NCBI GenBank assembly: GCA_016708345.1 | Contig: JADJFX010000002.1 | Location: 1 to 64,000 of the forward strand | Origin: Candidatus Rhodoferax bjergmarkensis | GTDB lineage: Bacteria > Pseudomonadota > Gammaproteobacteria > Burkholderiales > Burkholderiaceae_C | DNA: 64,000 bases | Direction of reading: 5' to 3' | In this document: piece after piece, positions 9,013 to 17,097 of the stretch | Layout: the number at the start of each line of letters is the position of its first letter | Numbering within the stretch: position 1 is the first letter of the stretch | The notes under the pieces: model-generated | Told to the model about the DNA's origin: nothing | Seen by the model: only the letters and a program-made list of their open reading frames with translations | Database searches by the model: none | Position numbers and translations under genes: made by a program

Positions 9013-9294
9013 AGGGATTTGTCATGGAGTGGAAAAAACAGTGTAAACCAGTCGGCAAGGGCGTTTGGGTAGCCAAGATGGCAATATCAGCAACCTGCCC
9101 GCAACCTGCCCTTAGCTTGGAAGCTTTGTGAATGTTGACGTTCCTATAATGCTTTTGGTGCCACTTCCGGGATCGTGTTCCGGATCGAAAAATTCGTCGA
9201 AATGTCGAATGCGTGGCAAGCGGCCTTCTGTACGAACAAGCCAGTTTTAAACCACACGACGCACAGGTCGTTACCCATCACACAAGGAAACAAG

Positions 9295-9636
9295 ATGCAA
9301 GTTCAAGTTCATACCGATCATCACATCGACGGCCACGAATCTCTGGTGACCTGGGCAAGCAGCGAAGTTAAAACCGCTCTGAGTCGGCATATTGACCAGA
9401 TCACACGCGTTGAAGTTCACCTCAGTGAAGAAAATGGCCATAAGGGCGGCAAGAGCGACAAGCGCTGCATGCTTGAGGCCCGCCTGCAAGGCCGTCCACC
9501 CATGGCAGTCACCCACCACGAAGACAATTTGCACCAGGCTGTGACGGGTGCCGCTGACAAGCTGAACCGAATGATCGAGAGCGCCATCGGGCGTGCCAGC
9601 CGCATCGATATTCCCCCGCCCGTGGTTCAAGAATAA
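9295..9636 (+). CDS. HPF/RaiA-family ribosome-associated protein
   Basis: 113 residues from the ATG at 9295, which has AAGGAAA seven bases before it; the frame is open upstream to 9175 but lacks a ribosome site there. The order HHIDGHESLVTWASSEVKTAL, TRVEVHLSEENGHKGGKSDK and RCMLEARLQGRPPMAVTHHE matches the beta-alpha-beta-beta-beta-alpha fold of hibernation-promoting/cold-shock ribosome-binding factors, with the C-terminal helix GAADKLNRMIESAIGR. It has no long C-terminal dimerisation domain, so it belongs to the short type. Such proteins bind the 30S decoding region and idle ribosomes. The family is clear, the exact paralogue is not. Confidence 0.85.
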   Translation: MQVQVHTDHHIDGHESLVTWASSEVKTALSRHIDQITRVEVHLSEENGHKGGKSDKRCMLEARLQGRPPMAVTHHEDNLHQAVTGAADKLNRMIESAIGRASRIDIPPPVVQE

Positions 9637-9643
9637 GCAGCAT

Positions 9644-9668
9644 GGCAAGGCCGGGCACCGGCCTTGCC
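9644..9668 (+). terminator. Strong hairpin terminator after the HPF-like gene
   Basis: GGCAAGGCCGG, loop GCA, CCGGCCTTGCC: a perfect 11-bp stem starting eight bases after the stop codon, followed by TTCATG rather than a long U run. Confidence 0.75.
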
Positions 9669-9865
9669 TTCATGAACTGCATGAACTGCACAGGCACCGC
9701 TTGTGTTGATCGCGGTAATTCTGAGGTTCGTGTTTATGAGTATTAATTCAACATAAGCAGTTCTGTAGAATACCAAGTTGTTCGTTTTTGATTGTTTCTG
9801 GTTGTTTTTGATCAATCATGGGGCGAACTGCAAGCTTCACACCAAAAATATCCAAGAGACAAAAA

Positions 9866-10726
9866 ATGAGATTTTCCGAAGACAAACTGGCGCGCCTCAA
9901 GTGCAGCGACCACATCGAGCGCACCATTCATATCTGGTCGCCAGAGCAGCCCAAAGCCGTCATTGTGGCCATTCATGGCGGCATGGCGCATGCGGGCGAC
10001 TATGTGACCCCGGCCCTGTATTTCAGAGCGCAAGGCATTGCCACTGTGAGCTTTGACATGTGTGGCCACGATGGCAAGAAACGCGTTGACATTCCCGGTT
10101 TCGATACTTTCCTGGCAGACATGGAATTGATGCTGAAGTGGGTCAAGGTCAATTTTGCCGACCTGCCCATTTTCATCATGGGCCATTCCATGGGGGCCTT
10201 GATTGCAGCCCACCTGGGCTTGGGGCGGTTTGCCAATGATCGCCGCATCAAAGGCTTCATCATGTCGTCGCCGTATTTTGTCAATGCCGTCAAGGTCTCC
10301 AAGGTATTGGTGTGGTTTTCAGATTACTTGGCAAAGGCATTTCCCAAGATGAAGGTGCCGCTGGAATCTCTGACGCATCAATTGACCCACGACCCGGCCA
10401 TTACCGCACGTCACTATGCGGATGAAAAGGACAATATTCGGGCCACCGAGGTTTCTTTCCGGTTTGCCGCATCACTGTTGGGAGCGCAATCAGCCTTGGT
10501 GGGCAAGCTCGGTGCTTGGTCATACCCCGTGTTTGCTGTTCTGGCGGGGGATGACAAACTGGCCAACGCGCAAGAAACACAGGCCATGCTCAAGACCATC
10601 AAGCCCGAGCTGTTGGACTGTCATCTGTATCCCGACAATTACCACGAAAATTTCAACGAGCTCAATCGCGACAAAATTTTTGGCGACATTCAAAGCTGGA
10701 TGGAAAAACGGCTGAAAGCGGCCTGA
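9866..10726 (+). CDS. Alpha/beta hydrolase (monoacylglycerol-lipase-like)
   Basis: 286 residues from the ATG at 9866 with AAGAGAC upstream; an ATG at 9818 would add 16 unlikely residues. Visible elements are the oxyanion segment VAIHGGMAHAGDY, the nucleophile elbow FIMGHSMGALIAAH (Ser in GHSMG), the acid loop AVLAGDDKLAN and a histidine in LYPDNYHENFNE. This is the serine-hydrolase layout of lysophospholipase/monoacylglycerol lipase relatives. There is no signal peptide, so it acts in the cytosol. The substrate is not known. It is a single gene, convergent with another alpha/beta hydrolase gene, with a hairpin between them. Confidence 0.85.
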   Translation: MRFSEDKLARLKCSDHIERTIHIWSPEQPKAVIVAIHGGMAHAGDYVTPALYFRAQGIATVSFDMCGHDGKKRVDIPGFDTFLADMELMLKWVKVNFADLPIFIMGHSMGALIAAHLGLGRFANDRRIKGFIMSSPYFVNAVKVSKVLVWFSDYLAKAFPKMKVPLESLTHQLTHDPAITARHYADEKDNIRATEVSFRFAASLLGAQSALVGKLGAWSYPVFAVLAGDDKLANAQETQAMLKTIKPELLDCHLYPDNYHENFNELNRDKIFGDIQSWMEKRLKAA

Positions 10727-10758
10727 ATCGGGCACAAGCCAAATAAGAAAACCGCCAA

Positions 10759-10781
10759 GCATTACCCCCCGGGGTGAATGC
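10759..10781. terminator. Hairpin between convergent hydrolase genes
   Basis: GCATTACCCC and GGGGTGAATGC pair with one mismatch and a tiny loop. It is 33 bases after one stop codon and 33 before the other, so it may serve both genes. Confidence 0.5.
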
Positions 10782-10813
10782 TGGCAGGGCCTGTGCTGGG
10801 TGCGCGAAACCTT

Positions 10814-11734
10814 TTACAGGCCAAGAAACTCGTTGTAACGTCTGGCTGTTTCGGCGGGTTGCTCCAGCATGGGCAGGTGGCCGATTTTCGGCAAGATCGA
10901 CACCGTGGTTTTGCTGGAGGTCAGATGGCGCTGGAATACGGGGATGCTGCTCACGTCAATGAGCTGATCCCGTTCGCCCCACAGCAGCAAGGTAGGTGAA
11001 GTGATGTTGGGCAGAAAGGGTGCCAGATCAAGCTGCTGCTGTTTGAGTTCGTCAAACACCTTGCGGTTGAATTCGCGGTGCTTGAGTGCTTTGTCGGCCA
11101 GTACATTGCGCGCAAAGCCGGGAATATACGGTGGGTCTTCCATCACCATTTTCAAAATTCGGTTGAAATCCTCGCGGTCGGCAGGCAGCATCAGGTAGTT
11201 GCCGGCCTGGAGCTCCTTCATGAAGGTCGATTGGGTTGGCGCATCGACCCCCGCGGCATTAAACAGCCCCAGCGACAAAACGGTTTGCGGATGATGGGCC
11301 GCATAGTAGGCCCCGATGTAGCCGCCCATCGAATTTCCCACCAGATGAAATTGTTTCACCCCCAGCAAACGCATTAACTCAACAAGGCGCGCAGACTGCG
11401 CCGGAATGCTGTAGCTCGCGCTGTTGATCCGGCTGCTTTCGCCAAAGCCTGGCAAGTCGGGGATGATGACGCGGTAGCGGTCGGTGTAGTGGCGTGCGAA
11501 GCGGACCCAGTTGTCGGAATCACCCGTGATGCCGTGCAGCATCACCATGGCGGGGCCCTGGCCGCCTTCCAGATAGACAACTTCGTGGTCGCCCACCTGA
11601 ATGGTTTTGCGCTCAAGGTGCGAAATTCTTTGCTCTAGGCGCAATGCCGAGTTGACAACATCTGTTGTGGAGCAACCAGACGAAAGCGAAAGCAAAAAGG
11701 CTGCCGAAACGGCAATAAACAGACGGCGTAGCAT
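10814..11734 (-). CDS. Lipoprotein alpha/beta hydrolase
   Basis: 306 residues from the ATG at 11734, preceded by AAGGAAAATC; the longer frame to 11980 lacks a signal at its start. The N-terminus is a lipoprotein signal with lipobox SSGC and the modified Cys at 21. The catalytic fold shows VMLHGITGDSDNW, the nucleophile elbow HLVGNSMGGYIGAYYA, the acid in LLLWGERDQLIDV and the histidine in LPKIGHLPMLEQP. It is therefore an envelope-anchored esterase or lipase; similar proteins near polyester or fatty-acid genes act on acyl esters, but no substrate can be told here. The upstream region holds repeat DNA and two DnaA boxes. Confidence 0.86.
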   Translation of the reverse strand: MLRRLFIAVSAAFLLSLSSGCSTTDVVNSALRLEQRISHLERKTIQVGDHEVVYLEGGQGPAMVMLHGITGDSDNWVRFARHYTDRYRVIIPDLPGFGESSRINSASYSIPAQSARLVELMRLLGVKQFHLVGNSMGGYIGAYYAAHHPQTVLSLGLFNAAGVDAPTQSTFMKELQAGNYLMLPADREDFNRILKMVMEDPPYIPGFARNVLADKALKHREFNRKVFDELKQQQLDLAPFLPNITSPTLLLWGERDQLIDVSSIPVFQRHLTSSKTTVSILPKIGHLPMLEQPAETARRYNEFLGL

Positions 11735-11851
11735 TGATTTTCCTTGGTTCAACTTTTCGGTAAGTATAGTTCTGCGCCCGAGCCTCACGCATGCCCCAGA
11801 AGCTGACGGAGTCGGCAATTTGGTGGACAGGCAGTGGTCGAATTGAAGGCA

Positions 11852-11942
11852 CCCTGCGCAAAGCCAGTCCTGGTGCGGGTTTTGCGGCTTATGAACAAAG
11901 TTATCCACAAAGTACTGCACAGAATTCGGGTGTAATTTTGAA
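11852..11942 (+). repeat. DnaA-box repeat, copy 1
   Basis: Shares with two other copies the order: CCAG..CTGG.GCGGGTTTTGCGG, then TTATCCACA (perfect DnaA box at 11900-11908), then CACAG.ATTCGGG. It lies upstream of the lipoprotein hydrolase gene. Confidence 0.7.
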
Positions 11943-12056
11943 CGCTTCCGGGGGGCTATTTTTGCGATAGCAGGTTGCAAAATTCGCTACCACATGTTTC
12001 GACCTCATTGGCAAACCCTAAGAAATCGTCTGCAAAGTGACTCTTTTTGAGGCACC

Positions 12057-12148
12057 GCCTGCAAAGCGCCAGCTGGCGCGGGTTTTGCGGGTTGTGCGCC
12101 TACTTATCCACAATGTGGCCCACAGTAATTCGGGGTAAGTTTATCAAA
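12057..12148 (+). repeat. DnaA-box repeat, copy 2
   Basis: Same order of blocks as copy 1: CCAGCTGGCGCGGGTTTTGCGG, a perfect TTATCCACA at 12105-12113, and CCCACAGTAATTCGGGGTAA. It abuts the stop codon of the YeeE/YedE gene at 12151. Confidence 0.7.
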
Positions 12149-12150
12149 AT

Positions 12151-12558
12151 TTATTTTGCCCGCAGCCCTTGCACCAGCGCGCCCAAGGCAATGCCAAGCA
12201 GCGCCCACAGCAAGTTCCAGTTACCGGTACCCAAGGCGGCAATGGCCGGACCCGGGCACACGCCGCACAGGCCCCAGCCCACGCCGAACAAGGCTGCACC
12301 CACGGCGGTATCGCGGCCCCAGCTGCTTGGGTGTTGGTGGAAATGCGCGTCGAACAAGGGCCGCTTGAGCAAGCGCGGGGCCAGTTTGTAGGCCAACAGA
12401 ACCACCAGCACTGCGCCGCCCATCACCAGCATCAGGCCAAAATCCTGAAAGCGCAAAAAGCTCAGCACCACCTCGGGCCGGATCATGGTGGCAAAAGACA
12501 GACCAAAACCAAACAGAGCGCCAGCCAGCAGCGTCGCCACAAAACGTGCCGCCTTCAT
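12151..12558 (-). CDS. YeeE/YedE-family membrane protein, second half-transporter
   Basis: 135 residues with four or so membrane helices. The start ATG at 12558 overlaps the stop of the upstream gene (ATGA), so the two are translationally coupled; the frame open to 12813 is the shadow of that gene. The hallmark FGVGWGLCGVCPGPAIAALG near residue 95 carries the conserved cysteine pair of the sulfur-transport (DUF395) family, whose members move thiosulfate or other sulfur species across the inner membrane. Two half-size proteins in tandem, as here, resemble the PmpA/PmpB arrangement. No sulfurtransferase or ArsR-type regulator is adjacent. Confidence 0.86.
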   Translation of the reverse strand: MKAARFVATLLAGALFGFGLSFATMIRPEVVLSFLRFQDFGLMLVMGGAVLVVLLAYKLAPRLLKRPLFDAHFHQHPSSWGRDTAVGAALFGVGWGLCGVCPGPAIAALGTGNWNLLWALLGIALGALVQGLRAK

Positions 12559-13028
12559 GCCAGCCACCTTGCAAACAGATTGGCGGTGAGAAAAGCCGTT
12601 GCCATGAAGGTGAGCACCGCCATCAGCGATGGCCACTGTAGTGAACCCAGCCCACAAATTCCATGGCCAGAGGTGCAGCCATTGCCAAGGCGCGCGCCGT
12701 AGCCGACAAAAAATCCGCCCACCAGCAGTTGCCAGGCGGGGACCGCCGTGGCCTCGGGCTTGCCACCGGCAAAACCCAGCCACCACACCAGCGCGCCCAA
12801 GACCAGCCCGCACGCATACACCAAGCGCCAGCCGCGCGACTCCACAAACCGGGCTTGCTGGAAAAACGGCCGCTGCACCACGTAAGACCAGGTGCTGGAA
12901 AACACCGTGCTCATGCCGCCAATGCGGCCCGTCAGCACAAACAGCAGCGCCGTACCGCAGCCAATCAACAGGCCGCCCAGCAGGTAGTGCTGCCAGCCCA
13001 GGGGAAAGAGAGAAAGTGAAATAGTCAT
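12555..13028 (-). CDS. YeeE/YedE-family membrane protein, first half-transporter
   Basis: 157 residues, start ATG at 13028. Hydrophobic segments near 12-35, 72-90, 100-118 and 135-155 cross the inner membrane. The segment GARLGNGCTSGHGICGLG (about 110-127) is the diagnostic cysteine motif of the YeeE/YedE (sulfur-transport) family. The second half is encoded by the overlapping downstream gene, so together they make one sulfur-species channel. Upstream of the gene lie a third DnaA-box repeat and a 167-bp palindromic element rather than a recognisable regulator. Confidence 0.88.
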   Translation of the reverse strand: MTISLSLFPLGWQHYLLGGLLIGCGTALLFVLTGRIGGMSTVFSSTWSYVVQRPFFQQARFVESRGWRLVYACGLVLGALVWWLGFAGGKPEATAVPAWQLLVGGFFVGYGARLGNGCTSGHGICGLGSLQWPSLMAVLTFMATAFLTANLFARWLA

Positions 13029-13416
13029 GGCGCAGGATTATCTGCGCGCAGGCACGTCTGATTCATCTGAGTTCACAGCTGCGTTCAATGACGATGACGC
13101 TTTAGCACACTTTGAATGGCGTAAATCGACCCCCTGAACGACTGCTTAAAAACAAGGCACCGCTGGCAAACCCAAGCCTGGCGTGGCTTTTGGCGCTTGT
13201 GAACACGCTTATCCACAAGCTAGCCCACAGTCGGCAGGGGCAAGTATTTTTACTAAGGGATGCAGAAATTGCAAATATCCCATTTCTGGCGGCACTGGCG
13301 GGCACATTGCGTCGTTGCAATCCGCTCGTTTAGCTGGCTAAACTTCGCGTCTTGCGCCTAGCACTGCATCCCGTCAGCACTCGCCATAAAAGGTGACATT
13401 TGCAATTTCTGCATCC
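13029..13416. other. Intergenic region filled by repeats
   Basis: These 388 bases hold the promoter side of the YeeE/YedE operon, the third DnaA-box repeat and the first complete palindromic element. No gene is supported; the short frame here encodes only repeat DNA. Confidence 0.6.
13160..13253 (+). repeat. DnaA-box repeat, copy 3
   Basis: Same block order as copies 1 and 2 but more diverged: CCTGGCGTGGCTTTTGGCG, a perfect TTATCCACA at 13209-13217, then CCCACAGTCGGCAGGGG. It is directly followed by the 167-bp palindromic element. Confidence 0.65.
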
Positions 13417-13420
13417 CTAA
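13254..13420 (+). repeat. 167-bp palindromic element with terminal inverted repeats, copy 1
   Basis: The left end TAAGGGATGCAGAAATTGC and the right end, read on the other strand as TTAGGGATGCAGAAATTGC, are near-identical inverted repeats. The interior is itself a long imperfect palindrome: GGCGGCACTGGCGGG pairs with CCCGTCAGCACTCGCC, and GTTTAGC pairs with GCTAAAC at the centre. A copy at 56143-56308 is nearly identical along its length. The right end supplies the TAG stop of the gene at 13417-13734. It has no coding capacity, so it is MITE-like or a structured-RNA repeat. Confidence 0.85.
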
Positions 13421-13734
13421 TCCGGCAAATTATTGGCACCCAGCTGTTCGTTGACGTCAATCAAGTCGGGCTGCGCAAACGTGGTGTTGTGCCGGTCGGT
13501 GAACGGGCCGCCGCCGGGCTCCACGTCGCCGTTTGCGTCATAGCCAACGGCTTTGAATTTCCAAAGTGCGCCAATTCGCTTGAGGTTGCCCACGTGGGAT
13601 CCGTCCGGCAGGTGAACGCTGCGCACATTCGCATTGACAAAGGTGAGGGTGAGGGCGGTCACAGCGGTGTGCTCCGGGTGGTGGTGATGGGGGATGAGAG
13701 ATAGGCTGGCATTATGTGTAGAAAAAGTGGCCAT
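13417..13734 (-). CDS. Small hypothetical protein
   Basis: 105 residues from the ATG at 13734 (MATFSTHNASLSLIPHHHHP); an upstream in-frame start at 13767 lies in a dispersed repeat and is unlikely. A histidine-rich patch PHHHHPEHT is followed by LTLTFVNANVRSVHLPDGSH and a polar tail. I do not recognise the family. Its stop codon TAG is formed by the right end of the 167-bp palindromic element, so the C-terminus has probably been reset by that element. No operon partner. Confidence 0.5.
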   Translation of the reverse strand: MATFSTHNASLSLIPHHHHPEHTAVTALTLTFVNANVRSVHLPDGSHVGNLKRIGALWKFKAVGYDANGDVEPGGGPFTDRHNTTFAQPDLIDVNEQLGANNLPD

Positions 13735-13785
13735 ACCGCACGTGGATTGTGCGCGAGCAGCTATCAATACAGTAGCAATTTGCTT
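13730..13785 (-). repeat. Dispersed palindromic repeat, copy 2
   Basis: Carries GCACGTGGATTGTGCGC then GAGCAGCTATCAATACAGTA, the reverse orientation of copy 1. It lies between the divergent hypothetical genes and includes the likely start codon of the leftward one. Confidence 0.7.
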
Positions 13786-13835
13786 GCCGGCTGCTCAAGT
13801 CTGTACCATGCGGCAAGTTCAACAAAAGGAAAATT

Positions 13836-14792
13836 ATGGTCGTCTCACCCCCTGGGCTGCAAGCAAATTTCATTCGCTCCTTGCAGTTAGACCCGTTGCA
13901 GCACCCGCACGGCAAAGCACACCTGAGCGCAGCCAGTGGCTTGGTGCGGGTGCGCCAGCGCCTGTATGTGGTGGCGGATGACGAACTGCACCTGGGTGTG
14001 TTTGACGATATTGACGCCAACCTGCCGGTGGGTGAGCCTGGCACGCTGGTGCGCCTGCTGGAGGGCGACTTGCCCAGGGACAAAGGCAAGCGCAAAAAAG
14101 CCAAGCCTGACCTGGAAACACTGGCCTTGTTGCCACCGCTGCCGGGCTGCCCGGCCGGAGCGCTGCTGGCGCTGGGCTCGGGATCAAAGCCACAGCGCGA
14201 AACTGGTGTGCTGGTGGCGCTTGATGTACAGGGCGCACCCAATGGCCGCATGGCTGTCGTCGACCTGTCGGCGCTGTACGCGCCCCTGCGCAAGCGATTT
14301 GAAGACCTGAACATAGAAGGTGCTTTTGTGCTCAGTGGTGAGTTGTTGCTGCTGCACCGCGGAAACAAGGGTGATTCAAATAGCGCGTGTATTCGCTTTG
14401 ACTGGAATTTAATCGCCCCCTGGCTGGCTGGTTTGCAGCCCAAGCCCCCGGCGGCCAAGCGTGTGCAATTGATGCAACTGGGCCATGTGGACGGGGTGCC
14501 CCTGAGTTTGACCGATGGCACCGCCTTGCAGGGTGGGGCGTGGGCGTTCAGCGCCGTGGCTGAAAGCACGGATGACAGTTACGTGGACGGTGCCTGCGTG
14601 GGTTCGGCCATTGGTATCGTGGGGCCAGACGGTCAGTTGCGCTGCATCCATCCGCTGCAAGGGGCTCCCAAAGTGGAGGGTGTTGCCGTCCAGACACAGG
14701 GCAGCGAGTGGGTTTTTACCCTGGTTACCGACCCTGATGACCCAAAAATTCCCGCCCAGTTGCTGCAGGCGCGGCTGCCGCAGGAATTTTGA
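13836..14792 (+). CDS. Hypothetical protein, beta-propeller-like (DUF6929-like)
   Basis: 318 residues with no signal peptide. The sequence repeats short strand-turn units (LSAASGLVRVRQRLYVVADDE, LGVFDDIDANLPVGEPG, GALLALGSGSKPQRETGVLV, GAFVLSGELLLLHRG, VEGVAVQTQGSEWVFTLVTD), as in the esterase-like or phytase-like propellers annotated as DUF6929 in Comamonadaceae; the name is from memory and tentative. A short ribosome site AAAGGA precedes the ATG. Dispersed repeats flank it on both sides. Catalytic residues are not evident. Confidence 0.65.
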   Translation: MVVSPPGLQANFIRSLQLDPLQHPHGKAHLSAASGLVRVRQRLYVVADDELHLGVFDDIDANLPVGEPGTLVRLLEGDLPRDKGKRKKAKPDLETLALLPPLPGCPAGALLALGSGSKPQRETGVLVALDVQGAPNGRMAVVDLSALYAPLRKRFEDLNIEGAFVLSGELLLLHRGNKGDSNSACIRFDWNLIAPWLAGLQPKPPAAKRVQLMQLGHVDGVPLSLTDGTALQGGAWAFSAVAESTDDSYVDGACVGSAIGIVGPDGQLRCIHPLQGAPKVEGVAVQTQGSEWVFTLVTDPDDPKIPAQLLQARLPQEF

Positions 14793-14794
14793 TG

Positions 14795-14861
14795 AATTAG
14801 GCCTCTGGCGCACGTCAATCAAGCGCAAGCAGCTATCAATTCAGGAGTAATTTGCTGCCTG
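14795..14861 (-). repeat. Dispersed palindromic repeat, copy 3
   Basis: Runs from AATTAGGCCTCTGGCGCACG through GCGCAAGCAGCTATCAATTC to AGGAGTAATTTGCTGCC. It starts three bases after the upstream stop codon and is the longest copy, giving a good view of both flanks of the element. Confidence 0.8.
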
Positions 14862-14912
14862 CTGACCTCAAACCAAGCCAAAATCTGAGCTGCAACGCTT
14901 AACTCTAAACGC

Positions 14913-16562
14913 TTATTTGTGCTCCCAATACCTGCCCTGCGTCTGCTTCAGGCTTTCGCTTGGCCGCATCACGGGCGCAGGGTGGTTGTCTTTCAGGACA
15001 TATTTTTTCAAACCCGGTGGACGTACTCTGCGGCGCTCCCTATCGGCATACACATTCAAGCCCGGCACGTTGACTTTACGACGGTCCCTCATGCCGTACT
15101 TGTTGAGGCTAGGCACGTGTGTTTCACAGATATACCGCGGCCAATTGATGATTTTCGTGTCAACCGGAAACATTTGACGATCCGCTTCATTGAGACGATC
15201 AGCCAAGGCAAGCAATTTGTCGCTGTGAAAAATATAGTGCGGTGACGTGTAAAACGAATAAATCACTGACAAATTGTGCGTCACGTTCAGTGCATCGGTG
15301 ATTTTCGATATGCCTCTGGCACCGAACAACTTGCTGATGCGGCTGACGAAACTGACCATGAGTTCCACGCAGAACATGGCAGTCAAAAAAACTTCACGAT
15401 TGATCGCATGAAAGGCACCCGGCTGCTTGTGCTGACACAGCTTTTCGTAATGCTCATAGTTTTGCCTGACTTCACCCAGCGTATAACCAATGAACGGCCC
15501 CACCACCAGCGGGTTGCGCGAGCCGCTGCAGCATTGGTAGATGCGCTGCTGTTTGGGTGCCAAAAAGGTCTCGGTCATCGCCAGCACAATGCCATTGGCA
15601 ACCATATCAACCGGAATAATGTCCACAATGCCGTCAGTTTTGGCCGGGAAGAAAGACACCTTGCGCCGGGCGTAAGCCAGCACGATGGCATCGGAGACTT
15701 TGATGCCTTCAATCCAGCCGGGGATCGGGTCGCGCAGCGTGCTCGCAATCACCGATGGACGCACGATGGTCAAGGTGCCATCTTGCAGTTCGCGCATCAC
15801 GATCTGTTCGCCCATCCATTTGGTAAAGGTGTAGGTGTCGTTCCAGCCGTAGCGATTCGCCTCTTTGATGCCCAGTTCGATCAGCTTGTTTGACAGGCTT
15901 TTTTTATCGCCTTTGTGCTCATTTTTTAGGGTGTCTATTTTGAGTTGCAATTCGGCAATCAAAGGCTGGACTTCGTAGAAACCAAGTTCATTTCGCGGTA
16001 TTGATTTGCCGGTGGGGTTGACGTTTTCCTCGTACATTTCGCCACGGTTGTAGCCATTCACGTAACACGTGGAAACCTGGATCATTGGAATATTGCCAGC
16101 CAGTTTCACCAGTTTGGTCATCGTCAACAAGCACAATGCATTGATTTTCAGTGCCTGATCGAGTTCTTCACGGAAATTGACGCTGGCGGCAGCATTGACA
16201 ACGATATCAATTTTGCCGACAAGTCTATTGAACTCGTCAATCGTCAGCCCGAAATTTGGCTCTGTTACTTCGCCAGTGATGCAGCGGATTTTTTTGTCGC
16301 AAAACACGCCGAGTTGAACCGGATCAGCATTGCGCAAGGTTTTGAAAATTGAAGAATGCAAAATCTCGTGCTGAAAACGATCGCGGCTGTTGGGGTGCGC
16401 CTCGTTGCCGCGAATCAGAAGGTAGATTTCGCTGATTTCGGGGACGTCCCGAATGAGTTTTTCCAGTAAAACCTTGGCAAGGAACCCGGTGGTTCCGGTC
16501 ATCAAAATCCGTTTTCCTGCCAGCTGCTGTTTCACCGCAGATATGTTGAGATGTGCTTCCAT
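14913..16562 (-). CDS. Fatty acyl-CoA/ACP reductase (FAR_N SDR type)
   Basis: 549 residues from an ATG with AGGAGTC upstream. The N-terminal half is an extended short-chain dehydrogenase of the male-sterility type: the dinucleotide motif GTTGFLAKVLLEKL at about 22-35, NAAASVNF, and the catalytic YTFTKWMGE (Tyr/Lys spaced by three) near 235-243. A C-terminal sterile-type region follows (FYTSPHYIFHSDKLLALADR). Such enzymes reduce long-chain acyl-CoA to alcohol or aldehyde with NADPH and feed wax-ester synthesis. No wax synthase/DGAT gene lies within the window. The basic C-terminal tail with repeated RDRRKVNVPGLN-like and PGLKKY units is unusual. The reduction product is inferred from family only. 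Confidence 0.88.
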   Translation of the reverse strand: MEAHLNISAVKQQLAGKRILMTGTTGFLAKVLLEKLIRDVPEISEIYLLIRGNEAHPNSRDRFQHEILHSSIFKTLRNADPVQLGVFCDKKIRCITGEVTEPNFGLTIDEFNRLVGKIDIVVNAAASVNFREELDQALKINALCLLTMTKLVKLAGNIPMIQVSTCYVNGYNRGEMYEENVNPTGKSIPRNELGFYEVQPLIAELQLKIDTLKNEHKGDKKSLSNKLIELGIKEANRYGWNDTYTFTKWMGEQIVMRELQDGTLTIVRPSVIASTLRDPIPGWIEGIKVSDAIVLAYARRKVSFFPAKTDGIVDIIPVDMVANGIVLAMTETFLAPKQQRIYQCCSGSRNPLVVGPFIGYTLGEVRQNYEHYEKLCQHKQPGAFHAINREVFLTAMFCVELMVSFVSRISKLFGARGISKITDALNVTHNLSVIYSFYTSPHYIFHSDKLLALADRLNEADRQMFPVDTKIINWPRYICETHVPSLNKYGMRDRRKVNVPGLNVYADRERRRVRPPGLKKYVLKDNHPAPVMRPSESLKQTQGRYWEHK

Positions 16563-17048
16563 CTTGACTCCTCAATGCTTTGTTTTTTGATTTTTATAGG
16601 CAGAACAGCTGCTTACTTGTGGCTTCAGAGGCTGCTCTGGCTTCAGGGGCCGATCTTGTCATCAGGCATTACGCCCGGCCTCTTGTAAAGTCTAGTTCAC
16701 ATCACTTTGTTTCAACGTTTTTTCTTCTGTCTTTTTACCCATAAAAAAGGCTTCTTGCGCCCATTCTACATGCCCAAGTTGCTCCTGTTTTTGTAGCGTT
16801 TTCATCGAACAAAAACCGTGTCTGGCCCACAACAAGTGGCGTCTTGTGTGCGGCAGGGCAAGCCTATAAAGGATCGTTTGTAGAGAAGCCCGGATGCAGA
16901 TGAAGCCCGAGCGCACAGCCCCGCCGGAACAAGCAAACAGGTACAACTGTACACCATTGACGGGTGGACAAAGAAGGCGCGGCTTTGGTCTGAAAATAGA
17001 ATGCACGACTACAGTCACCCCGAGTAAACGCTTGTGTAGTGCATAAAA
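16563..17048. other. Intergenic region upstream of parE and the reductase
   Basis: About 490 bases without a supported gene between divergent transcripts. A leftward frame across it carries no domain, no ribosome site and unusual composition. The right end holds the LexA-like box. Nothing else is recognised. Confidence 0.5.
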
Positions 17049-17064
17049 CTGTTTGTTTATACAG
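17049..17064 (+). promoter_or_regulatory. Perfect LexA-type box upstream of parE
   Basis: CTGT, eight bases (TTGTTTAT), ACAG: an exact match to the CTGT-N8-ACAG SOS consensus, extended to AACTGT/ACAGTT on the flanks. It ends 33 bases before the parE start codon. Confidence 0.8.
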
Positions 17065-17097
17065 TTAATTATGAATCGAAGGGCAATGCCCCCCCTT

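Larger units (their letters stand above)
11735..12150. other. Repeat-bearing intergenic region
   Basis: No gene is supported in these 416 bases. They hold two diverged copies of a roughly 90-bp repeat with perfect DnaA boxes, described separately, plus the promoter region of the lipoprotein hydrolase. The short frame running across it reads in the opposite direction to the known gene and shows no domain. Confidence 0.6.

Noticed and set aside
9130..9155. Promoter TTGACG...TATAAT upstream of the HPF-like gene
   Set aside because: The TTGACG and TATAAT are only four bases apart, and no other -35 box fits the spacing well.
11852..13253. Replication origin, suggested by DnaA boxes
   Set aside because: No dnaA, dnaN or gidA nearby, boxes are far apart and lie within repeat copies.
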